NCBI GenBank assembly: GCA_965229685.1
Contig: OZ245920.1
Coordinates: forward strand, 744,001 to 808,000
Source: Pacificispira sp033344895
GTDB lineage: Bacteria > Pseudomonadota > Alphaproteobacteria > UBA8366 > Aestuariispiraceae
Direction of reading: 5' to 3'
DNA: 64,000 nt
Below the pieces are notes generated by a model that worked only from the letters and a program-made list of their open reading frames with translations, was not told the origin of the DNA and did no database searches. Positions 9,709-16,903 of this stretch are shown here, one piece after another; within the stretch, counting starts at the first letter, position 1; every line of letters starts with the position of its first letter. Both the position numbers and the translations under genes were made by a program.

Positions 9709-9891
9709 ATGTTCGACGAAGAAGAGCGCCCGAAGCCGAAGGGCATCCAGCCGATGGACCTGGACACGATGAGCATCGAGGCGCTGGGCGAGTATATCGA
9801 AGAACTGGAAGCCGAGATTTCCCGGGTCCGTGAGAAGATCGCGGCCAAGAAGGATGCCCGGGGCGCTGCCGAGAGCTTCTTTAAATCCTGA
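9709..9891 (+). CDS. DUF1192 family small protein
   Basis: 60-aa protein of the alphaproteobacterial DUF1192 family, function unknown. The sequence has a Pro-rich acidic N-terminus and the signature MDLDTMSIEALGEYIEELE, then a charged helix (coiled-coil-like) that ends with ESFFKS. A GGGAGG Shine-Dalgarno lies upstream. It precedes the MDR reductase gene by 18 nt in the same orientation. Confidence 0.88.
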   Translation: MFDEEERPKPKGIQPMDLDTMSIEALGEYIEELEAEISRVREKIAAKKDARGAAESFFKS

Positions 9892-9909
9892 CATTGCGAG
9901 GAGTGCGAC

Positions 9910-10920
9910 ATGACGGGCACCAACAAAACCTGGGTTCTGGCGGAACATCCGACAGGCATGCCGGACGACAGGACTTTCCGGCTGGAGGAGCGTGAGATTC
10001 CCGACCTTTCCGACGGACAGGTGCTGGGCCGGTCGCGCTGGCTTTCGGTCGACCCTTATATGCGGGGCCGAATCTCGAAGCAGGCGAATTATGCCGGCGG
10101 CGTTTCCGTCGGTGAAGCTATGCATGGCGGCGCCGTCGCCGAGGTGGTGGAGAGCCGCCATCCCGCTTGGCAGCCGGGCGACCTGTTCGAGACCATCGGG
10201 TTCGGTTGGCGCGAATATGCCGCTGTGTCCGGTGACGGCCTGACCCGTGTCGACCCGTCCATCGATGCGCCAGAGCATGCCTGGCTCAGCTATCTCGGAA
10301 TGCCCGGCCTTACGGCGCTGATTGCGCTGGATACGATCGGCAAAGTGAAAGAGGGCGAGACGGTTCTGGTTTCGGCGGCATCCGGGGCCGTCGGGCAGGT
10401 CGTCGGGCAGATCGCCAAGATCCGCGGCGCCCGCGCCGTGGCTGTCGCCAGCAGTCAGGACAAGTTGGACTGGTGTCGCGAGATCGGCTTCGATGCCGGT
10501 ATCAACTACCGCGAAGTACCGAACCTGGGACGTGCCGTTGCCGACGCCTGCCCGGACGGTGTCGATGTCTTCTTCGACAATACCGCGGGGCCAATCCATG
10601 ACGCGGCAATGAACAATCTTGCCTTGGGCGCACGGGTCATCATCTGCGGCACGATCAGTCTGGCCGGGCAGTTCGACGCACCGGACATCGGCGAACGCTT
10701 CATGCGCAAGATCCTTGTCGCGCGTGCCAGAATGGAAGGCTTCCTGATCTTTGACCACGTAGCCCGGTATCCCGAGGCACGCCGTCAACTGGCGCAATGG
10801 GAAACGGACGGGAAGCTGACCTTCAGGACGGACGTACTTGAGGGTATCGAACAGATGCCCACGGCCTTTCTGAACTTGCTGACGTCGCGGAATTTCGGGA
10901 AGCAGGTTGTGCGGGTCTGA
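9910..10920 (+). CDS. NADP-dependent oxidoreductase, CurA/PTGR-type MDR
   Basis: 336-aa medium-chain reductase resembling curcumin reductase CurA and prostaglandin/leukotriene reductases, which reduce alpha,beta-unsaturated ketones with NADPH. Diagnostic segments are SVDPYMRGRIS near residue 50, the nucleotide loop SAASGAVGQVVGQIAK and FFDNTAGPIHDAAM. It is zinc-free. GAGGAG lies upstream of the ATG, and the gene follows DUF1192. The physiological substrate is not indicated by the neighbours. Confidence 0.9.
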   Translation: MTGTNKTWVLAEHPTGMPDDRTFRLEEREIPDLSDGQVLGRSRWLSVDPYMRGRISKQANYAGGVSVGEAMHGGAVAEVVESRHPAWQPGDLFETIGFGWREYAAVSGDGLTRVDPSIDAPEHAWLSYLGMPGLTALIALDTIGKVKEGETVLVSAASGAVGQVVGQIAKIRGARAVAVASSQDKLDWCREIGFDAGINYREVPNLGRAVADACPDGVDVFFDNTAGPIHDAAMNNLALGARVIICGTISLAGQFDAPDIGERFMRKILVARARMEGFLIFDHVARYPEARRQLAQWETDGKLTFRTDVLEGIEQMPTAFLNLLTSRNFGKQVVRV

Positions 10921-11009
10921 TTCCCGACCTTGTTTTTGCGGTGCAGCAAGTTAGGGTCTGGCGGAACGAACATGCGCCCCGAAGGCGCCAGGATCAGGAG
11001 AGTAGAGGA

Positions 11010-11807
11010 ATGTCGCAGACTGGATTGTTGAAGGGCCGTGCGGCCTTGGTGACCGGGTCGACGAGTGGAATCGGTCTTGCGATGGCGCGGGCATTGGCCC
11101 TGGCCGGGGCGAATGTGATGCTCAACGGCCTGGGTGACGAAGCTGAAATCGAAAAGACCCGGGCGGCGCTGGCGGCGGAAACCGGCCAGGAAATCCGCTT
11201 CCACGGCGCCAATATGATGAAGGCCGAGGAAATCGCGGACGCTGTCGAGCAGACCGACGCGACATTCGGGTCCATGGATATTCTGGTGAACAATGCCGGC
11301 ATTCAGCATGTCAGCCCGCTGGAAGCTTTCCCGGAGGACAAGTGGGATGCGATCATCGCGATCAATCTGACCTCCGCCTTCCACGCGACCAAGGCAGCGC
11401 TTCCGAAAATGCGGCGCGGCGGATGGGGACGCGTCATCAATACCGCGTCTGCCCACGGGCTCGTGGCCAGTGTCAACAAGGGGGCCTATGTCGCGGCCAA
11501 GCACGGCATTGTCGGCCTGACCAAGGTAACCGCGCTGGAAACCGCGGAAGAGGCCATCACCTGCAACGCGATCAATCCGGGCTGGGTCCGCACCGAACTG
11601 GTCGAAAGGCAGATCGAGGCGAAGGCCGGTGAACTGGGCTGTTCAGTGGATGAAGCCGCCGCCGAAATCCTGTCGGAAAAGCAGCCCTCCATGGAGTTCG
11701 TGACGCCGGAGCAACTTGGCGGATGTCTCGTCTTCCTGTGCTCGCCGGCCGCGGATCAGATCACAGGTATTTCCCTGCCCGTCGATGGCGGCTGGACGGC
11801 GCGCTAA
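11010..11807 (+). CDS. bdhA: 3-hydroxybutyrate dehydrogenase (SDR)
   Basis: 265-aa classical short-chain dehydrogenase that interconverts D-3-hydroxybutyrate and acetoacetate with NAD+, used in polyhydroxybutyrate turnover. It shows the cofactor motif GSTSGIG, NNAGIQHVSPLEAFP (the QHV segment is typical of D-3-hydroxybutyrate dehydrogenases), the catalytic Ser in NTASAHGL, YxxxK as YVAAKHG, and NPGWVRTELVERQIE. ATG 11010 has GAGG/AGGAG upstream; a GTG at 10941 would add 23 non-conserved residues. A strong terminator lies 138 bp downstream, beyond a probable sRNA. Confidence 0.92.
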   Translation: MSQTGLLKGRAALVTGSTSGIGLAMARALALAGANVMLNGLGDEAEIEKTRAALAAETGQEIRFHGANMMKAEEIADAVEQTDATFGSMDILVNNAGIQHVSPLEAFPEDKWDAIIAINLTSAFHATKAALPKMRRGGWGRVINTASAHGLVASVNKGAYVAAKHGIVGLTKVTALETAEEAITCNAINPGWVRTELVERQIEAKAGELGCSVDEAAAEILSEKQPSMEFVTPEQLGGCLVFLCSPAADQITGISLPVDGGWTAR

Positions 11808-11877
11808 CGAAACCGTATGCCCAACACATATTCGATTTCAGTTAACCCTTTGTTAGGGTTCCAGCCCTATCCTGAGG

Positions 11878-11973
11878 ATGTCTACCCCTCGGCCCCACCC
11901 CCCTTGTTCGGGGCCGCAAGACACTCTTAGACCCCCTGTTCTACTTGGCCGCCTCTGGCGGCCAATTTTTTTT
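11878..11973 (+). ncRNA. Candidate C-rich sRNA with anti-Shine-Dalgarno loop
   Basis: A hairpin with 7-bp stem CGGCCCC/GGGGCCG (11890-11896 and 11910-11916) presents the loop ACCCCCCTTGTTC, followed by an unpaired ACCCCCTGTTC (11931-11941) and then a strong rho-independent terminator. C-rich loops of this kind characterise the 'cuckoo'/alpha-r14-like RNAs of alphaproteobacteria, which are thought to sequester Shine-Dalgarno sequences or CsrA-like targets. I could not find a convincing promoter, so the 5' end is a guess; the RNA could also be processed from bdhA mRNA. Confidence 0.45.
11945..11973 (+). terminator. Rho-independent terminator
   Basis: Perfect 9-bp stem TTGGCCGCC/GGCGGCCAA with loop TCT, directly followed by eight T residues. 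Ends the bdhA transcript and/or the C-rich sRNA. Confidence 0.93.
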
Positions 11974-11984
11974 GCGGGATTCCT

Positions 11985-12017
11985 GTAACAATTCATTCGC
12001 AAACGAATGATTGTTAC
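11985..12017. promoter_or_regulatory. Long near-perfect palindrome, possible operator
   Basis: Arms GTAACAATTCATTCG and CGAATGATTGTTAC pair over 14 bp with a single bulged T around a CAAA loop. No T-run follows, so it is not a simple terminator. It lies 51 bp upstream of the -35 box at 12068 and may be a repressor site. Confidence 0.4.
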
Positions 12018-12067
12018 CGCCTGTTCACAAAATCACCCACAAGCATGGGGCGGGGGCCACAAGACTG

Positions 12068-12096
12068 TTGACCGCGCGGAAAAGGCCCGGTACCGT
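12068..12096 (+). promoter_or_regulatory. Sigma70-like promoter for the second small RNA
   Basis: TTGACC at 12068-12073, a 17-bp spacer, and TACCGT at 12091-12096. The transcription start would be near 12103 and the first terminator downstream ends at 12197. Confidence 0.5.
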
Positions 12097-12102
12097 CTCG
12101 AC

Positions 12103-12197
12103 CGTGAGGCAAGTTGAACAGGGGGTGCAGGGAGATCGGGGAAAACTCGACGCCAGTACCGTGGGATACGAAAAGACCGCCAATTCGGCGGTCTTTT
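12103..12197 (+). ncRNA. Candidate G-rich small RNA of about 95 nt
   Basis: Bounded by a consensus-like promoter and a strong terminator, with no convincing reading frame or start codon. It contains GAACAGGGGGT (12116-12126), the exact reverse complement of 11931-11941 in the C-rich RNA just upstream. It could be a sponge or partner RNA, or the attenuated leader of metY. Existence as a stable RNA is inferred only. Confidence 0.4.
12171..12197. terminator. Bidirectional rho-independent terminator
   Basis: Perfect 11-bp stem AAAAGACCGCC/GGCGGTCTTTT with loop AATTC. A-tract and T-tract on opposite sides let it act in either direction. Confidence 0.85.
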
Positions 12198-12314
12198 CAT
12201 GTCTTATGGTCTTGGCAGAGGCCGGTCCGGACGGGTTAAACTGCGGTCATCAGAGCCGCCGTCCCGGATATTTCCTTCGGTGGATCGGTCGCTTCCGATA
12301 AGGAGATTCCGCCG

Positions 12315-13622
12315 ATGAAGCCCGACTTCCTGAAATTCGATACCCTGAGCCTGCATGCCGGGCAGCAGCCTGATCCGACGACCGGCGCGCGCGCCGTGCC
12401 GATCTATCAGACGACGTCCTATGTCTTCGATGATACGGATCATGCTGCAGCGCTGTTCAATCTGGAGCGCCCCGGCCACATCTATTCGCGAATCTCGAAT
12501 CCGACGGTTGCTGTGCTGGAGGAGCGGGTGGCGGCCCTGGAAGGTGGTGTCGGTGCCGTCGCCACGGCCAGCGGTCACGCGTCACTGTTCCTGGCGATCT
12601 CCACCCTGATGGGACAGGGCGCCCATATCGTCGCGTCCAAGTCGCTTTATGGCGGGTCCATCAACATGTTCCTGCACACGCTGCCGCGCTTCGGCATCAC
12701 GGCGACCTTGGTCGACCCGCGCAAGCCGGAGGAGTTCGAGGCCGCAATTCGCCCCGAAACACGGCTGGTCTTTGCGGAGATCCTGGGCAATCCGAATCTG
12801 GAGGTATTGGATATCGAAGCGGTGGCGGATGTTGCCCACCGACACGGGCTGCCCCTGATGATCGACGGGACTTTCAACACGCCCTATCTCTGCAAGGCGT
12901 TCGATCACGGCGCGGACATCATCATGCATTCCGCGACGAAATGGCTGGGCGGACACGGGGTGGCCATGGGCGGTGTCCTGGTCGATTCCGGCCGGTTCGA
13001 CTGGTTCGCGCATGCTGACATGTACCCGACCCTTACCGAACCTTACGAGGCGTATCATGGGATCGTCTTCGCCGAGGAGTACGGGCCGGCAGGGTTCATC
13101 ATGCGTGCCCGGGCCGAAGGGCTGAGGGATTTCGGCGCGGTGCTGAGCCCGGCAAATGCCTTCCACCTGCTGCAGGGGATCGAGACGCTGCCGCTGCGCA
13201 TGGACCGCCATGTGGCCAACGCCAGAAAGGTCGCTGATTTTCTGGCGGCGCATGAAGCCGTAGAGTGGGTCAATTATCCGGGCCTGGAAAGTCATCCGGA
13301 CCATGATTTGGGACAGCGTTACCTGCCGAAAGGGCCCGGTTCCATGCTGGCCTTCGGGGTGAAAGGTGGCCGCGCCGCCGGGGCGAAGTTCATCGAATCG
13401 GTCGAGTTGTTCAGTCATCTGGCCAATGTCGGCGACGCCAAATCCCTGGTGTTGCATCCGGCCTCCACGACCCATCAGCAGATGACCGCGGAACAACTGG
13501 CCGCGGCGGGTATCGGGGACGATCTGATTCGGGTTTCGGTCGGGCTGGAAGACCCGGATGACCTGATCGCAGATCTGAATCAGGCGCTTCGCCGCGCCTA
13601 CAAACTGGCAGCCGCTGAGTAA
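12315..13622 (+). CDS. metY: O-acetylhomoserine aminocarboxypropyltransferase (sulfhydrylase)
   Basis: 435-aa PLP enzyme of the Cys/Met metabolism family that makes homocysteine (or methionine) from O-acetylhomoserine and sulfide (or methanethiol). The Schiff-base lysine is K209 in HSATKWLGGHG. Substrate-side motifs include YSRISNPT and SGHAS. Its length of about 435 aa fits the MetY group rather than the roughly 390-aa MetB/MetZ enzymes. AAGGAG precedes the ATG. No SAM riboswitch was recognised in the leader. The hydrolase and thioesterase genes follow closely as one operon. Confidence 0.92.
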   Translation: MKPDFLKFDTLSLHAGQQPDPTTGARAVPIYQTTSYVFDDTDHAAALFNLERPGHIYSRISNPTVAVLEERVAALEGGVGAVATASGHASLFLAISTLMGQGAHIVASKSLYGGSINMFLHTLPRFGITATLVDPRKPEEFEAAIRPETRLVFAEILGNPNLEVLDIEAVADVAHRHGLPLMIDGTFNTPYLCKAFDHGADIIMHSATKWLGGHGVAMGGVLVDSGRFDWFAHADMYPTLTEPYEAYHGIVFAEEYGPAGFIMRARAEGLRDFGAVLSPANAFHLLQGIETLPLRMDRHVANARKVADFLAAHEAVEWVNYPGLESHPDHDLGQRYLPKGPGSMLAFGVKGGRAAGAKFIESVELFSHLANVGDAKSLVLHPASTTHQQMTAEQLAAAGIGDDLIRVSVGLEDPDDLIADLNQALRRAYKLAAAE

Positions 13623-13638
13623 GGGGAGCGGATTCTCG

Positions 13639-14442
13639 ATGATCATCGACATGAAGGAAGGTCCGGTACTCGCGAATACCGGCGGGGCCGCGTTCGATCC
13701 GAAGAAGCCTGTTGCGATCCTGGTTCACGGGGCCGGGTGCGATCATTCGATCTGGGGCGGTCAGAATCGCTACATTGCCCATCACGGCGCATCCGTGCTG
13801 TCCCTGGACCTTCCCGGACATGGCCGGTCACCCGGTCCTGCGATCGACAGTATCGGGGGACTGGCCGATTTCGTGATCCGGGTGGTCGACAGCCTTGAAA
13901 TCGAGCGGCCGATCCTGATCGGGCATTCCATGGGCGGGCTGACCGTGTTGGAAGCCGCCTCGCGTCTGGGCGATCGATGCGCGGGGCTGGGCCTGTGCGG
14001 TGTGGCGGCGAAGATGCCGGTCCATCCGGCTCTGCTGGATGCGGCCAGGAACGACAAGCTGACGGCGGCGGAACTGATCGCCGGTTGGGGCCATGGCAGC
14101 CGTGCCCATCGCGGGGGTAACCCCAGCCATGGCATCTGGATGTTGCGCCAGGCGGTCATACTGATCGATCGCATGGCACCGGGCGTGCTGCATGCCGATC
14201 TGGCGGCCTGCAACGACTATCAGGGCGCGCTGGAGGCGGCGGCAAAGGTGTCCTGCCCGACGCAACTGCTGCTCGGGCGCGGCGACAAGATGACACCGGT
14301 CAAGGTGGCACAGCCGCTGATCGACGCGATTGACGGGGCGGAGGCGACGATCCTGGACGCCGCCGGACATATGATGACGGTCGAGGCCCCGCGCGAGAGC
14401 TGCATGGCATTGATGTCGCTGATCCGGAAAGTCGCGGGATGA
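13639..14442 (+). CDS. Alpha/beta hydrolase
   Basis: 267-aa alpha/beta-hydrolase with HGAGCDHSIW (oxyanion loop), the nucleophile elbow GHSMGG, an acid candidate in LLGRGDKMTPV and the final histidine in DAAGHMMTVEAP. It starts 16 nt after metY and overlaps the thioesterase gene by 4 nt (ATGA), so it is translationally coupled to it. The pairing of a hydrolase with a thioesterase suggests acyl-ester or acyl-thioester clearance, but the link to methionine synthesis is not explained by sequence. Confidence 0.87.
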   Translation: MIIDMKEGPVLANTGGAAFDPKKPVAILVHGAGCDHSIWGGQNRYIAHHGASVLSLDLPGHGRSPGPAIDSIGGLADFVIRVVDSLEIERPILIGHSMGGLTVLEAASRLGDRCAGLGLCGVAAKMPVHPALLDAARNDKLTAAELIAGWGHGSRAHRGGNPSHGIWMLRQAVILIDRMAPGVLHADLAACNDYQGALEAAAKVSCPTQLLLGRGDKMTPVKVAQPLIDAIDGAEATILDAAGHMMTVEAPRESCMALMSLIRKVAG

Positions 14443-14873
14443 GCGCGGACCTGCCGACCCGGTCGGACTTTCGGCATCTTCTGGCGATACCGACGCGCTG
14501 GATGGACCAGGACCCTTACGGGCATGTGAACAATGTCGAATACTATTCCTTTTTCGACACGGTGGTGAATGAGCACCTGATCCGCAAGGCGGGGCTGGAT
14601 GTCGTGAATTCCCCGGTAATCGGCCTAGTGGTCGAAACGAAATGCCGATTCATGAAGGAGATTTCCTTTCCGCATACGGTTCACGCGGGCCTGCGGGTGC
14701 CGAGGATCGGCAATTCGTCGATCACCTATGAGATAGCCCTGTTCAGGGATGCCGACGCAGAGTGCGCCGCCTTCGGTCACTTCGTGCATGTCTATGTCGA
14801 TCGCCAGACCCGCGAAACCGTTCGTGTTCCGCAGATGGTACGCGACGCCGTTGCACCTTTGGTTGCCGTCTAG
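14439..14873 (+). CDS. Acyl-CoA thioesterase, 4HBT/YbgC-like hotdog fold
   Basis: 144-aa single hotdog-domain protein. The catalytic-type segment MDQDPYGHVNNVEYYSFFDT is the 4-hydroxybenzoyl-CoA thioesterase signature, with Asp and the GHVNN loop. It hydrolyses acyl-CoA thioesters in the cytosol; chain-length preference is unknown. The start overlaps the hydrolase stop by 4 nt. Last gene of the metY operon; a new promoter appears 72 bp downstream. Confidence 0.88.
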   Translation: MSADLPTRSDFRHLLAIPTRWMDQDPYGHVNNVEYYSFFDTVVNEHLIRKAGLDVVNSPVIGLVVETKCRFMKEISFPHTVHAGLRVPRIGNSSITYEIALFRDADAECAAFGHFVHVYVDRQTRETVRVPQMVRDAVAPLVAV

Positions 14874-14944
14874 GCTTGCCTCTCCGGCTGATCCGCATGG
14901 TTGCGCATATCCGGCGAAATTGTCTGCGAAAATTGTAATATGTC

Positions 14945-14974
14945 TTGAGCTTCTTGCCGGATCGGATATATCTA
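14945..14974 (+). promoter_or_regulatory. Sigma70-like promoter of the response regulator gene
   Basis: TTGAGC at 14945-14950 with TATATC (16-bp spacer) or TATCTA (18-bp spacer) as the -10 box. It sits about 30-60 bp before the response-regulator ATG. Confidence 0.5.
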
Positions 14975-15006
14975 GCTTCGGGTGACTTAGTGAGAGGTTG
15001 CCCTCA

Positions 15007-15408
15007 ATGCATTATGCGCCTGTTCTGATTGTCGATGACAATGCCCCGACCCGAGAGGTCCTGAAGGCGCGTTTCCGCAATAAATCAATTCCTTGCGTTG
15101 AAGCGGGCGATGCGTTTACCGCCATGAACATGCTGGGCGGAGAACGCTTCAGCCTCGTGCTTATGGACGTGATCATGCCGGGGATGGACGGGCTGGAACT
15201 GATGCGATGGATGGCCAGCAGCGGCATCAAGGTACCGGTTGTGGCGATGAGCGGTACGGAAATGGCTGCGGGCGTCAGCTATGCGCATCTGGCTGAGGAA
15301 CTGGGGGCGTTCTGGGGCATCGAGAAGCCGGTTTCGGACGCAGATATCGAGGAGATGGAATCGCTCCGAATTCCCTCCATGGAAAACGGGCGGTATCTTT
15401 CCTCGTAA
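15007..15408 (+). CDS. Single-domain response regulator (CheY-like)
   Basis: 133-aa receiver domain with no output domain. The acidic pair is D10-D11 in LIVDDN, the phospho-acceptor is D54 in LVLMDVIMPGMDG, Ser82/Thr84 lie in AMSGTE and the conserved lysine is K107 in IEKPV. The tail after residue 110 is short. The ATG at 15007 follows GAGAGG; an in-frame TTG nine bases earlier is less likely. No histidine kinase lies nearby, so it is an orphan regulator fed by a kinase elsewhere. Confidence 0.88.
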   Translation: MHYAPVLIVDDNAPTREVLKARFRNKSIPCVEAGDAFTAMNMLGGERFSLVLMDVIMPGMDGLELMRWMASSGIKVPVVAMSGTEMAAGVSYAHLAEELGAFWGIEKPVSDADIEEMESLRIPSMENGRYLSS

Positions 15409-15520
15409 GCCGACCCGGCGATCCATCGAATAACTCGATCATCAGCAGAAGAATGATTCGTTTGCCCTTGTGAACGATCCTCCTCACGCTTCCGGAAGTC
15501 AGAAACCGACGGGGGCCGCC

Positions 15521-16324
15521 ATGCCGGACGGAAACTTCGCTTCCTTGCGTGACCGCTATTTTCGGGACGGGTTCGTCACCGGCATACCCATTCTGGATCC
15601 GCAGGAGGCGGCGACGTTTCGCCGTGAATTGGAGGTCGCCGAGACCAGGTTCGGCGGGTCCATGCATTATGTGCTGTTTCCCAATCTGATTTTCCGAAGC
15701 GCGGACAGATTGCTTCGGCATCCAAGACTGCTGGATGCCGTCGAGGCCATTCTGGGGCCGGACGTCATGGCCTATGAATGCGCCTATATCATCAAGGAGC
15801 CGGGCAACATGAAGAAGGTGTCCTGGCATCAGGATCTGACCTATTGGGGGCTGGACACGGATGACATCGTCTCCGCCTGGCTGGCCCTGTCTCCGGCGAC
15901 CGTGGAAAGCGGCTGCATGCGGATGATCCCCGGATCCCATACCATCGGGAAGCAGCATCATGTCGATCTGCGAGAGGCGGACAATATCCTCTCACGCGGT
16001 CAGACCATTCAGAATGTCGATGAGGCGGCCGCAGTGTCGGCGGCTTTGGCGCCGGGTGAGTTGTCGGTGCATCACGGCTGGACGATGCATGCGTCGCAGC
16101 CGAACCGGTCTTCGGACCGACGGATCGGGTTCAATGCCGTGTTCATGAAGCCAGGCGTGCGCCAAAAGGTTCAGGCTCGGGAATGTGCGATCCTGATGCG
16201 GGGCAGGGACGAGTATGGCTATTACGATGCCCTGCCGCCCGTGCTGCAGGATTTTGATCCAGACCTTATGGCCCTGCGGGAAGAGGTCGACCGGCGCCGT
16301 AACGCGACCTGGCAGACGGGCTGA
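15521..16324 (+). CDS. Phytanoyl-CoA dioxygenase (PhyH) family protein
   Basis: 267-aa Fe(II)/2-oxoglutarate-dependent oxygenase. The metal facial triad is H103-x-D105 in SWHQDLTYWGLD plus a distal His, probably H190 in WTMHASQPN; Arg200 or Arg201 in SDRRIGFN would hold 2-oxoglutarate. Bacterial homologues hydroxylate small molecules, so the substrate is open. The ATG at 15521 was chosen for its GGGGG upstream; a GTG at 15470 with no Shine-Dalgarno would add 17 residues. It ends 6 nt from the convergent greB stop. Confidence 0.85.
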   Translation: MPDGNFASLRDRYFRDGFVTGIPILDPQEAATFRRELEVAETRFGGSMHYVLFPNLIFRSADRLLRHPRLLDAVEAILGPDVMAYECAYIIKEPGNMKKVSWHQDLTYWGLDTDDIVSAWLALSPATVESGCMRMIPGSHTIGKQHHVDLREADNILSRGQTIQNVDEAAAVSAALAPGELSVHHGWTMHASQPNRSSDRRIGFNAVFMKPGVRQKVQARECAILMRGRDEYGYYDALPPVLQDFDPDLMALREEVDRRRNATWQTG

Positions 16325-16330
16325 GCCAGC

Positions 16331-16894
16331 CTAGTCCTCGTCGCCGTTATAGGCTATTTCGACCACCTCGATTTCCTCCGGGCCCGTCGGTGTCTGAACC
16401 TTGACGACGTCACCCTCTTCCGCCTTCAGCAGCGCCCGGGCAATGGGGGAGACCCAACTGACCTCCCCGCGTTCGATACGGGCCTCGTCGACGCCCACAA
16501 TTCGGATCGTCTTTTCCTCTCCGCGGTGATTTTCAAAGGTCACCGTGGCGCCGAAGAATATCTGGTCGCGGTTGGTCTGGCGTTCCTGATAGACGATCTC
16601 GGCGATTTCCAGCCGCTTGGTGAGGAACCGTATGCGTCGGTCGATCTCGCGCAGCCGTTTCTTGCCGTAGATGTAGTCGCCGTTTTCAGACCGGTCGCCG
16701 TTGCCCGCCGCCCAGGATACGATGTCGACAACCTTCGGCCGTTCTTCGCGCAACAGGTGCTGCAGCTCAGACTGCAGTCGCTTGTAGCCTGCGGGGGTCA
16801 TATAGTTTTTCGTCCCGCGCGGCAGGGTTGATGCGCCGTCGGGCAGGTCCTCTTCCTCTTCGGAATCGGATTCCTTGGTAAACGCCTTACTCAT
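16331..16894 (-). CDS. greB: Transcription elongation factor GreB
   Basis: 187-aa GreA/GreB family factor that rescues backtracked RNA polymerase by stimulating transcript cleavage. The N-terminal coiled coil carries the acidic tip region GDRSENGDYIYGKKRLREID, and the C-terminal FKBP-like domain ends VEIAYNGDED. MSKAFTKESD and the basic patch make it GreB rather than GreA. An acidic insert (residues 9-16) precedes the coiled coil. Lies 9 nt after potG, so it may be co-transcribed with the polyamine genes. Confidence 0.93.
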   Translation of the reverse strand: MSKAFTKESDSEEEEDLPDGASTLPRGTKNYMTPAGYKRLQSELQHLLREERPKVVDIVSWAAGNGDRSENGDYIYGKKRLREIDRRIRFLTKRLEIAEIVYQERQTNRDQIFFGATVTFENHRGEEKTIRIVGVDEARIERGEVSWVSPIARALLKAEEGDVVKVQTPTGPEEIEVVEIAYNGDED

Positions 16895-16903
16895 GGGAAC
16901 TCT

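Larger units (their letters stand above)
11808..12314. other. 507-bp intergenic region with two candidate small RNAs
   Basis: This gap between bdhA and metY holds no protein gene I can support. In order it contains a short inverted repeat AACCCT/AGGGTT (11844-11860), a C-rich candidate sRNA ending at a terminator (to 11973), a near-perfect 14-bp palindrome with a CAAA loop (11985-12017), a sigma70-like promoter (12068-12096), a second candidate RNA ending at a bidirectional terminator (to 12197), and a possible metY promoter (TTGGCA around 12212, TTAAAC around 12236). Confidence 0.6.

Noticed and set aside
12198..12314. SAM-II or other SAM riboswitch before metY
   Set aside because: No conserved pseudoknot strands of SAM-II or the core of SAM-I/IV/V can be seen in the leader.
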